This document shows positions 37,837-52,200 of a DNA stretch of 64,000 nucleotides, one piece after another. The DNA lies in contig JAYKAV010000311.1 of NCBI GenBank assembly GCA_035582835.1, forward strand, positions 248,001 to 312,000, given 5' to 3'. Position numbers and translations under genes: made by a program. How positions within the stretch are numbered: the first letter of the stretch is position 1; every line of letters begins with the position of its first letter. The notes below the pieces were generated by a model that was given only the letters and a program-made list of their open reading frames with translations, did not search any database and was not told the DNA's origin. This DNA is from Phoebastria nigripes (taxonomy: Eukaryota; Chordata; Aves; Procellariiformes; Diomedeidae).

Positions 37837-40737
37837 GTATGCCAGCCATTCCACGTGTTTCACATAATAAGGCTGTTTGCTTCAATGGTATGAAAACCAG
37901 CTGTCTTCCTAGGAACTTTTCAAACATTTTATGCTTTTATACCTCTCATATTGTTTCAGTCAAAACTGGTATCAGCGACTGTTCGTATTTAGTTAGGCTG
38001 GAGTCTCTGATTGTTTGTGAAGAAGCAAAACTGAAAAAAATCTACTTTTATTGTAGTACAATTTAAGAATGAGGGTTGGGAAGTGAGGTAAGGCAACAGA
38101 AGCCACTATACTTGCATCTATGCTTGTGTGAGAATTATCTACTGTAGCCAAGGATTTATAGCTTTATATAAATATGCTTCTGTTAAGCCATTTCTTCACT
38201 TATCACAAAGCATGCCATATTCTGTAATATACTCTATGCAGTGGGCAGATGTTTGTCATTACTTCACCATATCTGATCGGTACATTGTGTGGATTTAATT
38301 CACTGTTCACTTACACAGTTGAAAGCCTATGTACTAAAATGCTTAATGTAACCCCTGATGCCACGAGTCTGTTACACTTGTATGATTAGACTAAGATTCG
38401 GAAGAGCACTTAAATATCTGAATCCTGCCTGTATTGCAGTTCAGGTACCCAAGCTTAAAATAGGCAATTAATAACGATCTTGTATAGATGCCTGAGAAAG
38501 CATAGGTGCTTGTGTTGCTGAGGACTAGGCACCCTGTAAGCACCCCTGTTTCAGCTCCTTGACAGCCTGGCAGCTCAGTGGCTGTTTTAACTGACAGACT
38601 CTTCTCTATCCCCAAACTGGGTACCTTCTGGAGAGAAGCACTCCTAGTGCTGTCTGTGTTCAGATCACACTTTGCATGCTCTGCCAGGCAGCTCTGGGTC
38701 CAGCACAATGTGCAGCATTCATGGCTGCTCTCAATCAGAAAGGTAATGGGGAAAAAGCGGAGAGAATGGAGATAACATTATCCACTTCCACAGCAAAAAC
38801 AGAACTTTTGGGGTTGGACAGTCTTCAATATCTACTTTATCCTGCAGTAGTTTAATCCCAGTTTTCATTTCTCAGGAGGGTGTCTTAGCTGCTCCTATGT
38901 TCTCTTCATCTATGCTGATGTGTAGAAGGAACACAAAATTCCTGGGGCTGGAGAGAGGGAGGGCGCAGGCATGTGTGCAGGGTTTAGCTCTGCACCAAGC
39001 TGGAGAGAATTCCTGAGAGCTGGTGGCTTGGTTTTGGTTTGTTTGGGGTTTGTTGTTATTTTTCTTTAGACCGCATATGAATTTTGTGTCAAAGAGTGTT
39101 TTGGTTAAAAACCAAACCAAAGAGTTTGCAGCAGGAGTGTCAGCTGTCACTATAAACAGTGTCATTATTGTCTGGAAGGTGTCTACAGGCTGAACAAATA
39201 TTAGGANTCCAAGGCAACTCTGAATGTGTGCATGGCAGTGCAAAGGGAGCTAGACAAAGGGAAGAGTTTGACATCCAAGCAATGCATCTTTTCAAATAAT
39301 GCTGTGGCTTACATTTCTTTCTCCCCGCAGCACCCCTGTGAACTAACATACAAACTGTCTGTTGTTTTCCACTTGATATCCCTTTTAGTTTTTTTAGTGC
39401 AAGAAATTAGCACCCTAGGAGTCAAGGGCAGAAGGGAAGCAGCCATTTGTGAGAAGAGATTGAGAGGATTATAGATGGAAATGAAGAATAGTAGTAGTCT
39501 AACTTTTGAAGTCACACTGAGTGCAGCTGATAGTTACCAGAGCCACAGAAACTGGCCATATGTAGTACATACGTATGACAATTACTAATTTAGCAAAATT
39601 ACAACCTAATTTCTACAAATGTCAACTGTGCTTTAGAGTTCAGTGAGTATTAATTATATAGAAGACTTTAAAAGCTTGCATTTTCCTTTTGTTAATATAA
39701 TTAGGGACCAAAAATGACTGACATTTCAGTGCTGAATTTCTGCGAAATACCATTCATGGCTTCTAAGTTCTTTTAAATGAACTAGTAAATTCTTAAAAAT
39801 AATTTTGAACTAACAGTAAGTGTTGTAAGTTTATGAAAAACACTGTTTTCATATGTAGCTTAGAGGCTTAATTTCCAGCAATAGGTACAAAATTAATTTC
39901 CCCTTTATAGAACTATGGCTTATTTAATCTCCAAACATCCCTCTCAGGCATAATATTAAGCATTTGTATGTTATGCAAGTGTAGTGAAATAAGTTGCTGA
40001 GCATGAGTTCACACGCATTGCATCATAACCAGACTGCAACTTCTACAGCAGCATGTGGGTCCCTGGAGTGTTCTCCACAAGGCTTTGCGTATGCCCAGTT
40101 ATTGATTATTTCTGTAAGAACTGAGGAATTCTTGCAGAATTTGTTGCAAATGACATGTTTCCCATCTCCTTATGCAGCAACTTAAGCTATTGCCTGATGA
40201 CAAACACAAGCAAGAGAGACTACAAAGTACCTTGTGTGTTTGTCCTGGTATTCCTGCTGAATAAGAAGAAATGCCAGTCCCCCAGGTATTTGCCTGGCAG
40301 GTTGTTAATGAGCAGAGACATGAGAGAGAAAATGGGGAGCAGGCCAGGTGAACTTTTCTTATTTTGCCACAATTTGAAGCTGTTGATGTACTGGGGGCTG
40401 TCAGCAGATCAGCTAGATTCAGAATGCAATTGTTGGAGATTGGGCTTGTAGCCAAACTGTGAAGGATCATTTTCAAGGCTTAGAAAAGACATTTTAATTA
40501 ACAATGCAAGATTTGCACCAGTAATGTATGCTCCAGCTTCTAGCAGAGCAAAGGCAATGCTGGTCTGCTACAAAGCTGTTATCCCCATCTTTGTGCCAAT
40601 ATTGATTTAGTTCTTTGTGCTCCCAAATGTATGCAAAATAGCTTGTTACTGAAGACATACATACACTCTGTATAGCCTGCAACTTAATGTGAATTCTTTA
40701 GGATTGTTCTAACATCCTGGGGTATTGGGAGAGGGGC

Positions 40738-40751
40738 TGTGTGTGTGTGTG
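40738..40751. repeat. (TG)n microsatellite, about 7 units
   Basis: Short perfect GT/TG run, gctgtgtgtgtgtgtgaac; a simple repeat in intron 3. Confidence 0.75.
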
Positions 40752-42714
40752 AACACTGTCAGGTGTGTGATACAGAAAAAATAATTGGATATCTTCAAAA
40801 AGAATGGCAGAGGGCAGCTTTAAAAATTTATTTTATTTCTTCCATTGCTTATAATTAGGAATTCTTAAGGGAGACCTTTTCAGTTTGCCTGTCCATGTAA
40901 CCCTCCTGCCTCTTTGAAGAATTGCTGCTTCTCCCCAGTAGGGAAATCTCTCCTCAAGAAAGGAAAAAAAAAACCTGGAAGGAGAATAGTGTGTTCTGAA
41001 AGAAGCAGGATTTTACGTTATTCCCCAGTGTCTCATCATTCTCTGCCAACTCGATGTTACGTTGACTTTGCTGACAGCCCTTAAAGGGAATCCTTGTTTT
41101 CCAGGGGAATTCATATTGGGTGTGCATTATTCCACTAGCACTAATTACTGATGCTACAGAAATTCATGTTTTGTGAATCTGGTGTGCCAGCCACGAGAGA
41201 GAAGGAATATTATTACCCTCTTGACCTGTGTCTGCATGCTGAAGAGACTGCATGCAAGTCAGCACTCTTCTTAACATCAGCCAGATGTTAATCTACACCA
41301 TACATTGGACAAATCAATGGCATGGCTAGGCGTAGTTTCATAAATGGCAGCACTGTGTGCTATTCAACCAACATTAAAGTTTTGATCTGTAACTGAGTGA
41401 TGGATTACCTTTGTCTTTGGTGACTTGTTCACTTGTTGCACTCTTCATTGGGGCTATCATGTTTGAATGTTCTTCTTCCTACCAACTGTGCAAAGGGTTT
41501 TCTCCTTGCAGCTCTTTCTTTGCATCACCGTTAATGTCATTAATTGGGGCTGCAGTCTCTGACCAGTGTTGAGATGATAGTTTTTTCACTGATGAGAGTT
41601 CAAGAATAATTAAACTGAAGCTAGTCATACGTGAACTCTTTCATCCAAGAAATCCTGTTATCCTGATACAGAAACTTCTGTTAGAGTATGAAATGCACAT
41701 TACTGATTTTTTTTTTTGTCCAATTCAAATAACTATTCAAAATCTGTCTAGCATGTTGTCACTTCAGGGATTTATTTTTGCAAATATCTTTAACCTCACT
41801 TTTATGACCCATTGTATTGTTTTGCTAGTAACTTTTTTCATAGGTATGCAGCTTATACACAAATAGGCTGACTTAACATGTTTTTACAAATGGCTTACTT
41901 GTGTATTTACACTTAATAGTGAAAAGGATCTGTTTTCTTGTTTTTTATGTGCACTTCTATGGTGACAGTATTCTAGGTAGTGCTTTGTCTTAAAATACTT
42001 AAAAACTGAGTTCCTCTCAATACTAAAATAAATCAGACCATTTCTTTATACCCAGAAATCTTTTTGAATTTTCTGTGGGGTTTTTTGTTTACTTGTGTTT
42101 TTATTCAAAGCAGACTTTTTCAGTGCTAGTGAAAAAGCATAAAATGAACAGCTTTCCATGTTTAACAGAACAGGCTAAGGTTGAGTAGGAAATTAGTTTT
42201 GGCAGCATGCTGAGATGAATTGGTAACTTGGATTTTGTTCCCTTTTTGTCTGGAACAGCTCCACTGCTGAGGCTGGAAGTAAGGATGCTAGCTGTTAGCT
42301 TTTTGTTGTTTTCCAGAAAAGTCACTGAGCAAGTGATGTTTTTCCAACCAAGCCTGAATTTTTATAGTCAAGCCTGGGCTCTGACACAGATTCTTCATAT
42401 TATTCTTAGTCTTATTGCTGTGATCCAAGTGGCCAGTTGCAGATACTTTTAAAGAAATTGTGTAGCTAACTTTCAATCTACAAGGATAGTTGAGGAAACT
42501 ATCATCTTACTTTACTGGAATTATACCAGTCCATGCATGTGATGCACTGTGTTAACATGGTCGCCAGAGCTTTTAACACATGTACACACAAACATCATGG
42601 AGATCAATATAATGCTATCTTCAGAAGCTCAACCAGAACTGCTACAGTGTTTTGATCCAACCTGTTTTGCTTGGGTACTGAGCTTCTTCAGTCTTGTGAA
42701 ATAGGGCTTATTGA

Positions 42715-42737
42715 TTTTTTTTTTTTTTTTTTTTTTT
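42715..42737. repeat. Poly-T tract (23 T)
   Basis: T homopolymer about 430 bp upstream of exon 4; a simple repeat, followed by ggcaatactgg. Confidence 0.8.
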
Positions 42738-43164
42738 GGCAATACTGGTGGGAAGAGGGTGCTGCATTATAATAGAATTTCCTGTGGATGCATTTTGGAG
42801 AGGGGTTACAGAATAATAAACAGTATTTTGTCAGAATGCTCTCAAGCAATTCAGTTGTTATAGGCTTGGAAACAAAACAAAACTTCTTCCTGGGTTTTCA
42901 CAAGCAGTAGTCTTGCTTGGAATTCAGAGTTACAACTTAGTCCATTCTTTGGGGGTGTTTTACATCTTGATAATTAGAATACATTCATATTTTTTTTTAA
43001 TTGTTCCATCTTTTTTTCGTAAGATGGATTTCTGGAAATGTAATGTATTTTGAAAGTAGAGTGACTAGAGTTGTTTAATGGTCATTCCCCTAAAAGGTTG
43101 TTCATGGTACTATCTGATTTTTATGCTATATGCCTAATATTTTCCCCCCTTCCTCTATTTACAG

Positions 43165-43242
43165 ATCATCCAACAATACTAAAGGTTGATGACAGGCAGC
43201 GGCTTGCTAGAGAACGGAGAGAAGAACGAGAAAAACAGCTAG
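43165..43242 (+). CDS. MAP7: MAP7 exon 4 (start of microtubule-binding helix)
   Basis: A 78-bp exon with a pyrimidine-rich acceptor (cccccttcctctatttacag) and donor CTAG|GTAAGG, phase 1 on both sides. With the G from exon 3 it encodes DHPTILKVDDRQRLARERRE followed by EREKQL. VDDRQRLARERREEREKQL is the strongest family signature of MAP7. The exon opens the long charged helix that lies along the microtubule lattice. The preceding DHPTIL replaces DPPPVL of human as I recall it. The exon is a multiple of three, so skipping would keep the frame but remove the head of the binding helix. Confidence 0.97.
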
Positions 43243-46200
43243 GTAAGGCCTACTCTATATTGGTTTTTTATTGTTTGGGTTTTTTTATGGACTATCATCT
43301 GCATGCAGTGTTTTTGCCAGTTTGCTTTTAGGAGCATTCAGCAAACTGATTGTGCTAGATATGCAATAATGTCATTCTAGATACACTATTACATCTTTAA
43401 AATAGATCTTTTAATTCATGCACATTTTGGGATTCATCATTGCTATACCTGTCACATACCAATTACTTACCTTTCTGAATCTGAAAGAAAAATGAGTTGA
43501 TGCAAGGAAGCTTCACTGATGTAAATGGAATTTTCAAGTTTTAGAATTTTTTTTACCAATTAAGATTAGACATTTTAATATGTTGAATGCATCCTTTATT
43601 GCCTTAAAATAAAATTACAGAATATGTTGCCAATGTACGGTTTAATTTTTCTACATAAACTGGATTTTTGTCAGGTAAAATCTTTAGTAGGTGTCAAATA
43701 GATGTGCTCAATATCTTATAAAATGTCACCTGTGCATGAGCATGCATAACACTATTCAAATGAATAGGGAAGGTGAAGGTTACTTAACAAGCAGCTAGTG
43801 ATGGGCAGTATACTGAGTGTGGTGGTGGGAGAATTATAGAATTATGTGAAGCCAAATTGATGGCTTTCTGAAAACTATTTATATGTTTGGCTGCCACAAC
43901 GTTCTGTGGCAATTGGGAGGTTGGGCAGCACAAGTATTTCCTCTTACTTTTTACACTTTCACCCTGATTTCTTTGGATGCTGCATTCTTCTTATGGCTTG
44001 AGAAACAGAAGTTCTTTATTTCCTTTTTCTAGCTTCTGTAAGTTTATAGAACTACATCGTAACTCTAGCCAGAGTTATGCTGCTTTTTCTAGCCTGGAGA
44101 GCCATGATTTATTGCCGTCTAGGTCTTAATAGCATTAATATCCTTCCTTCTTTACAGCACCTTATAACATTGTACTAGCTGTGCATGAATCACTAGGGTT
44201 GTTTTGGAGGGGAAAAAGAAAGCTTTGGGTTTGGCTTGCTCAAGGGAATAATGTGACAGGATGTTTGCCAATCTCTAAAAAGCTGCTCCTGGAGTTGAGG
44301 TTGATGGTATGCATAGGCTTAGTTTCTTCAGGTTCCAGAGCAAAAGGAGGTTACTGGCCCATTTTAATTAATTTGTCATAGATGACACTTCCATGTCTTG
44401 AATTTATTATTTTTTCAGGTTCGATCCTTGTGTAGTAACAATGCTTTATTCAAGTGCAGAGAGAGATGCTTTCCTTAAGTTTTCCTGAACTCTGTTTTTT
44501 CTATCTATTGATAAATTGATATCTGTTACTGGAAGGACACGACTTCTGTTGAGAAACATGTCTTTTAGTGTGACGTATTTTAAAAGCAACATCAAACTGT
44601 AGGGTTTTTTAAGTTGATGTGGAATCCTTCATTCCTAAATGGGAGAGTTCTGCATGTCCCCGTGATGTATGAGTGTATTGTGTGTTCTTGCATGAAGAAT
44701 TATTTTGAACTAACAAGAAAATTGAAAGTCGTGTAGTACTTTCATCTGTATATTTGTTTTCTAACATGTGATTGAGGAGCTGTCTCTTGAGATTTGTGTT
44801 CCAGTACAGCAAAGCAATGATTTTTACAATGGCGTGCAAGCTTCATTTTTTTTAGTGCAGAACCTAGATAATCAGTCACTCATGTCATGTGAACCATAGC
44901 AAAGAAATGCCTAAGCTGTCTATCTTAAACATCACGTTGTATAATGGCATTACATAAATGTGTCTCNCTGAAAATTAGAGTTGATTTTGTTAACACTGGG
45001 ACACCAGCCATGCAACAGTAAAGCAATAGAAGGAAGGAATTTTTTTTTATAGATTTAAGTTGGATTTAAACTTAATTTCTCTCCTTTTGGTTCAGGGGAT
45101 CTGTCAAGTTTAGCAAAGGCTTCTTTTTAAGCAGAATTTGAGAATATCAGTCACACCTCAAGAGAAATTATTCTCTGCTGCCAAAAAAAGACAGTGTTCA
45201 GTTTTGTAAGTGCAGAGCTGGTAGTAATCTAACAATTTCTTTTTGTACTTCCAGCAACTTGAACCACAGGAGGTCACATTGTATTTTCATGAAAAACCAG
45301 TTGTTTGACCCTTCTGTTGAGATCATGTGGAGTACCAGTTTAATAACGATTATGTTTCTTTATTGGGCAATATTCTCATGTCACAGGAGGGTTGATTTGA
45401 GAACTATTTTTTCCCCCTTTCGTTTACTCTCAAGCTTTAATTTTTTTCAAGTTCCACCGTGCTGTGATAGATGTGGCTTTCACTGTGGTATAATGGGTCA
45501 GTATGTGCTCTGCACTCTTGAGGATTTGCTTGCACCTGGCAGTGGTATTTTGGCAGTCTTATTTTACTTACACTTAGGTGTCTACCTCTTTTTAATGAGA
45601 GTTTAGGGAGTAGAAAAGATGAGTACTGTCATTTTTGTTGTCTGGATACACATAGCATATGTGTGGTGGGACTGTCAGTATCTGCTGTTTCTTGAGCATC
45701 ATGTTATGCTATCTAATTGAAAAGAATAAAAAGGCTTCTACAAAAATGCCCCTTTCACCTTAGTATATTCATGTCTAATTTTGGAACTTTCTTTAAAAAA
45801 ATGTACAAGGCACACAGGGATGTGTACACGATTTCAGTTAATCACTCCATCAAGAAGGAAGGATTTTTTTAGTTCCTTCACTGTAGGAAAGGCATTGCTT
45901 TTGAAATGCCATCCCAACACTTCTGAAAGATGAATTCTTTGGCTTTTTTCTATGCAACTCATGTTTTCCATGACTAAGTTGTACCGATTATTGGATTTTT
46001 AGCTTTATTCTCTTAGACTTGCCTTTTCACATGGGCAGAAATAAAGGAATTGCTTAGCAGCCATGCTTCAAGTTTTTTATTCCCCTGACCATTTGGTAAC
46101 GTGTGTATTACTTGTTGATATGTGCATTCAGACCTTTAAAGGATTATTATGGTAATCTTTACTTGATTCTATAAATAATGCTTCCAATGTGTTGCTTGCT

Positions 46201-49200
46201 CTTTAGTAATCATGTTTTTATTTTGTGCTGTTTCTGCTAGCACTCTTTACCACAGTGCCTATGCATGAAGTTAACATCTGTCCTTTAAAATACGAATATC
46301 AGTTCTCTCTGTGTGAGACCAACCCTCTTGGGATTCCTGTCTTGCACAACCCAAGAGAGCTGGTGGTAGGGGAGGGTGATAGCTGTCAAATGGGGNTGTT
46401 CTTAGAGGACAGAGTGAAGGGAGCTGTCACACTTCTGGCTCCAGCTTGGCACTGTGGTTCCTTCTTAGCATGTGTCAGGCCTGACTGGCTGTGTTTGGCA
46501 CTGGAGGCTGTGTGAGACACACGTTAGAACTGAGTTGTTTGTGAAGGCAAACATGGTAGATGGTCTGGTCAAACTGGAAAATTTTAATAAAAGCCACTGC
46601 TTTTTCAGTAGGGGTGGCTTCACCCTTAACTCTGCCATATTGGTTGTATCTGTACTGGCAAATTAAACAGTGCTGAAGAGCATTCCCTGGTGCTGAAACT
46701 CAATTGTTCTTGCTATTAAACTGTTATGATGGATCCTTGCAGGGTTTTGGCTCCAGCCAACTAGCTGTCTCCTCACTGATTCCCAGACAAGGTTTGGGAA
46801 TTGGCAGGGGGGGGCCCATGGGCTTTTCCTCATGTGTTGATTGAGTACTGTCACCATTTGGAGAGTAGAAGTTCAGTAGTACAGGTGAAAGTTGTTCCAT
46901 GCCAGTTGGTCTCTGGGCACGTTCCATTTGTTAGCATAGACCTGGTTCTCCGTAACTGGAAGAAAAATCAAAATGTCTTTTTCAACAGGGAAAGTTACTG
47001 GGATTTTAAAATGGGTTTCATTCTTTCAGCCTTAGACAGTGGCCTAGCAAAGAAGAAGAGTTGGGGATTTCTTGTTTTTACTTCTCAGTATCTCAGTCCC
47101 TGATTCTTGAGAAAACTATTTTAAGTCTTACATCTGTGCATGTTTTATCTACACTAATCCTGCTTGAAGACTGACCTCTTTTAATCACAAATATGATCCT
47201 GACAAGGACACATGGCTTGTTTAGTTTCTGGTATTGGGAACAAAAGAGGGTAATCCTGCCATCTGATTTAACTCTTCATTTAAGGAAATGTGTTATTAAT
47301 CTTAGTTTTTAGAGTATGTCTGAATTTCAGGTTGGCTAAATCCATTACATTCTTAATACTTAAAATGCATAAGCATTAAAATAACATTTTAAAGATCACA
47401 TTATACGTATTCCTCTCCCATTTGAAAGTGATCATTGGTAAAATACCACATTAAGAAAAATTACAATTTTTTTCTGTCAGTGAATTCCTTCTGTCTTGTT
47501 CTCTTCACTGTCAGTTGGGGACAGAACTTTATCCAACATTTCCACAGTCAGAAGCCCCACAGAAACTAGGACTCAGTGACCCTAGCGTATGAATCATTTT
47601 GGGATGTCCTCAGAGGACTTGAGTGTCAGAAGGGTTTATAAGGCAAGAAAACAATTTTTAAGGAAGATAAGTTTTAAAATGTCTGTGCTGAATGTCCCTC
47701 AGAGCATGGTTACTGGGGAAAAGTTGGCTTAGAGAATCTAACATTAACTTCAGCTTTAATTAGAGCTCTGAACTTCACCTTTTAATTCATTCAGTCAGCC
47801 ATTTCTGTGGCCTGATGGAACGTTGCCATTTTTAGGTACGGTTAAAGCATCACTGATCCATTTTTCTGCTAATGCAGCAAGGAGGTGATCACCGTCTCAG
47901 TGCAGAGCTGGCAGTGAGGAAAGGTGAAACAGCGGTCAGAGGAGGCTATTGCTGAGGTCAGTGCTATAAAATCAGAAAAGATAAAGGCTGGAAAGGTTGA
48001 CAAAGACTTATAAGAACTTTACTCAGGTAACCTGTCTGTCCAAGATGGATGCAAAAGGCAGACTGAGAAAGGGCGGTGCTAGACTGATCTGCCTTTATAT
48101 AGGTGGTAAACCAGAAGAAAAAGGACTAAAGTGAAGCGACAGCAGAAGGGACAGCAAAAGAGGAGCTGGGGGGGATCTCCCCTTGCTTCACATGGATAAA
48201 CAGAAAATAGAGGCTTTGACACTTCATGCGTGCTCCCCCTTCCCTCACAGCCTAAAACTGCTGCAAAGAATGGCTCTCCAAGTGCGTGATTGGGGAAAGA
48301 AACTACAAAATTATTTCCACAAAGGAAACATGCATGGTTTGCAGTTAACATCTCCCACATTAAATTAGTTAATTCTAGTGTAAAATTGATTGGTTTCAAG
48401 TCTTATGTGTCTCATAATACTGGAATGTTTCTTTCTTGATTGACCTTGTTTTTCTTTTGCTCTGTTACTCACTTCAGAGGTGCCAGAAATATAGCCTTAA
48501 TTATGTTGCTTTGTAATCTAATCCAGCACTACTAGTTTGCAAACAAGCAGAAGGTATTAACAGCATGTCCAGGGCTCAATTTTTAAATCTTGTTTTTATG
48601 CTCTAATTTTCTGTCCCTGTATCACATGACTGTGTTCAAATTTATAGATTGTACTAAGTAACGAGATAGAACAAGGATCAGGTTGTGACTTTTCTTTGTA
48701 TTTTCCAGCTTTAATGTAAATGTTCCTATGCCATTTAAGCTCTCAGCATACAGGTACTATTTGAATGACAACCAAGCTTTCTTTAAATGATTCTTGCATG
48801 TTGTCAGACAACGTGTGTTATTAAGAGGGAAAGAAGCATCATGAAGTTGTTAAGGCTAAGCCCCAGGAAAAAACCTTTTCGTTGGACCATACCCATACTG
48901 GAGTCCAGCATTGGCTCAGCATTGGGCATAGCTCTTAGCATAGTTTCTGGAGGACCCCTCATAAAAGTGGGTATTTTCCCCTTCCACATCCTGCAAATCA
49001 GCTGCTCTTCCAAACTGATTGGACCTTTTAGAGGTAACTTCCGTTTCCTGTAGGCTCATCTGCTGATTCCTTCTATGAGCAAGGCATTTGATGTATGTGT
49101 GTCTATGAAACACGGGTTGCTGTGCTTCTAGNAGCACACCTATGTATTCAGAATAGGGCTTAATATCCCTAATTTTTACCTTATAGTAGGCTTGTTTAAC

Positions 49201-52200
49201 CTTTGAGTAAACTTCAATTTTTACCCTAGACTACAATTTGTTAATTTCTGTCTGGGGTAGCAGGAAAAAAGTTTCTGCAATTTCATAAATAGGGACATGG
49301 GAATGAAATAAAAAGATGTTATTTTAAACTTTTTATTTTTCCTGAAGATATCATCATATATCTAAGGACACTAACTTAACATCAGTGTATATACCTACCT
49401 TGTAGATGGCAAAACCTGAGCCCTTAAGTTCATGCAAGAATGTCAGTAGTGCATACAGGAAGCAGTGAAAACAAAGGAGAGATTCTCCTTTCATTCTCTA
49501 ATAAGAGAAAATGTAGGAATTAATGCTTTAAAAAAAAAAAAAAAAAAAAAAATTTAAAAGCAGGAAAGATTATTTCCTTATTTGTGGAAAAAGTTAATTT
49601 CATGAAAATAGATATTATACTTTTTATCAGGAAACAGATGTATAATAAATCATGCTTTTATGTACTAGTTAAAATACTTAGTCCAAGCATAAAATTAGTA
49701 GCTTCCTTATGTTAACAGATGGGTGTAATTTTCTGCTGCCTTTTGCCTGTAACTTAAAGGTGATGGAAAGACATAGCTTTTATATTTGTTTGAAATCAGA
49801 TCTATTTCTTTTGTTACAATTTATTCCAGCCTAACACTTCCATTTGCCTTGGCAATCCATCACTAATGTGTGTTTCTGTTATTGAGCTGTCTTTCCTTAT
49901 CAAAAAGTATGATTTTATCATCCCTTCTCTGAGGAGCAGAAAGTTGAAGATTAGTGTTCTATCCAGAGGTTTAGCATTCTGATCGTTTTCCCAGCAGGGA
50001 GAGTATATGTGAAAGTTAACTCTTTTACATCCAAACCAAAAATGTTTTCAGCCTTTGTCTTCCTGAATTTAGTCTTGAAAGTTCAAATGTACTCTTTTCA
50101 TTACTTTTTCTAAACGACATGACAGGCTGAAGCCTATGGAAATCACCACAAATAATGCCCCAAGAAGGTCTAACCATTTACATTAATGACAAAGAACAAA
50201 CAACCTCATGTCTTTAATAGGCAAGTTAATATTCCAGTGACATCAGTTAAAGTTTTTTGATTTTCTTTTTTTTTTTAATTTATTCTTTGCTTTTCTTAAT
50301 TTCTCGTATCCTTCAGCAAGTGCTTTATTTTCAGTAGAAAACCAAAGAGCCTTTTCATGCTGGGTTGCTATTGCAAACAGATTCCAGGCACAAAAGATCC
50401 AGATGATCTCAGGATCTATGGAAGTCTTTTTGGCTCACAGCAGTGGCTTGTCTTGATGTGATCATTAGAGCATGTACGTAAATGACTATTGAGTAAAAGC
50501 CAACAGGCTGCAGCTAGATGGACTTTGACATGCGTGCTACTAAGCTCCTTAGGTGCTCTTAGCTTTTTCAAAGAGAATGGATGTTTCAACTTCTGCAAAA
50601 TAATTTGATTGAATTCCAGTTTTGAACAACTACATTGTTTGGGTTACTTAGTGTGTTCAGGGTCTATGTAACAGGGTGTGTGCGCTTTTTTTTTTTATTC
50701 ATTTGTATAGCACCATGGTGACAGGATGCTGTAAGAGTCTAACTAGAGCATTTGCTATATGAAGGTGGGTCTAACTTAGATTGCAAACATATGATGTTGT
50801 GATGTTGCATAAGGGAATAATCTAGTTTCACTCTCGAATGGTTAGCCTGAGAAACTAAGGCTTATAACAAAGATCAAATTATGCAAATTTTGCATGCAAT
50901 AAATGAAATGGACTCCAGATTTTCTTTTAAGAGGAGGGTAGGGAATGATTCTCTCCCCCTGCCCCAAGATCCATTTCTGTGACATCTACAGATAGACAAA
51001 TAATAAAGATTGGAAATTAAGACTAATTGTTATAGCTTGTGCATGTTAGAATAAAATAAGTCCATAAAATCATATAGCTTTTTAAAGTTAAAGTATTACA
51101 AGCTCTGTGTCTAACGTATCTGTGCAATGCTGTCTTCAGAACTGAAACAAACCCTCTAAACATTTCTGTATCAGAAATGAAACGTAACAGTAGACTCAAA
51201 TAAGAAACAATTCTGAAGATGAAAACTAGCAGGGGAAGCCTCACAGGAACTAATTATACAGAAAGAACAGAGGAGTGGCATTTAACAGTTATTTAACATT
51301 ACTGCAGTCTAGCACTAATGAACAATTATTTGAGGAAAAGGAAGAAGATAAAAACCTAGTGTTGAAATGGGAAAACTGATTAAAAGTATTGTGTTGTTCA
51401 CAGTGTATTATTAGTTAAGTTCTGTTCAAATTTGGTTTTATGAAGTAAAATATTTAACCTGTTCAGGCCTGTAAACTCAAGCTCTGAGTGTCTCTTTCCT
51501 TTCTTTTGTGTCCTCATGAGTAATAGGCATGATTTCCCAGCCTCACTGTGCCTTTTGTGAAACTTCTGTCTTCAGACAGGTGTCCAGTGTATAGTAACTG
51601 GTTCTGTTGATGTAGGAGAAAGGATATGTTTTCTCAAAAAATTAATTCTAAGCTAGGAGTATGACTTGCAGAGAAACAGGAGTGTGATATTGCTCAAAAC
51701 AGAACTGCAGAGATCTTTGAAGATGAGACAAAGACACTTGGATTTAATATGTGGAATTAGGCAACAACTGAGAGCTTGGGGCAGAGGCTTTTATAAATCT
51801 GGGAAATACAGAGAAGCCATATTCTGTAACCTTCCTTTTAGGTGTAGGTTGTGTTTGTATTAGTCTGGTGTCAACAAGGTAAAATCAAATCAGCTTCTCT
51901 GCATGTGTTGCATTGACCTGCTGTTGAATTTGGCGAACTATTGAGCCCTGTCTCACTTCAGGAGAGCTCAGGCAGGCTGTGCTGCACTGCCCAGCAGTCC
52001 CATTTCTGCCCCGAGGCTTCGTCTGGTTTCAGAACCCCCTAAACCCACTTGGCAGCATATCTGCTTACCCATCTGCCCAGACTGACCAATCTCTACCAGG
52101 ACCAGCTGCAGCTAAGAGTGTTGGAAGAAAAAAAGGCATGGAAGCAACCTGCTTTTGACCAGATTGCTTCCTTGATCCATCTGATATCAGTCCGTGAGCA

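Larger units (their letters stand above)
37837..43164 (+). other. MAP7: MAP7 intron 3 (about 5.3 kb)
   Basis: Phase-1 GT-AG intron. It contains a (TG)n tract near 40738, a poly-T at 42715 and one N at 39207. I recognised no interspersed repeat, exon or RNA gene. The stretch 41100-41400 looks like unique sequence and carries no frame. Confidence 0.85.

Noticed and set aside
44418..44427. GGTTCGATCC, resembling a tRNA T-arm
   Set aside because: The flanking bases do not form the T stem and no acceptor, D or anticodon arms can be placed upstream.
45259..45606. 115-codon plus-strand open frame rich in hydrophobic residues
   Set aside because: The phenylalanine and leucine content comes from T-rich intron sequence; no family resemblance or supporting signals.
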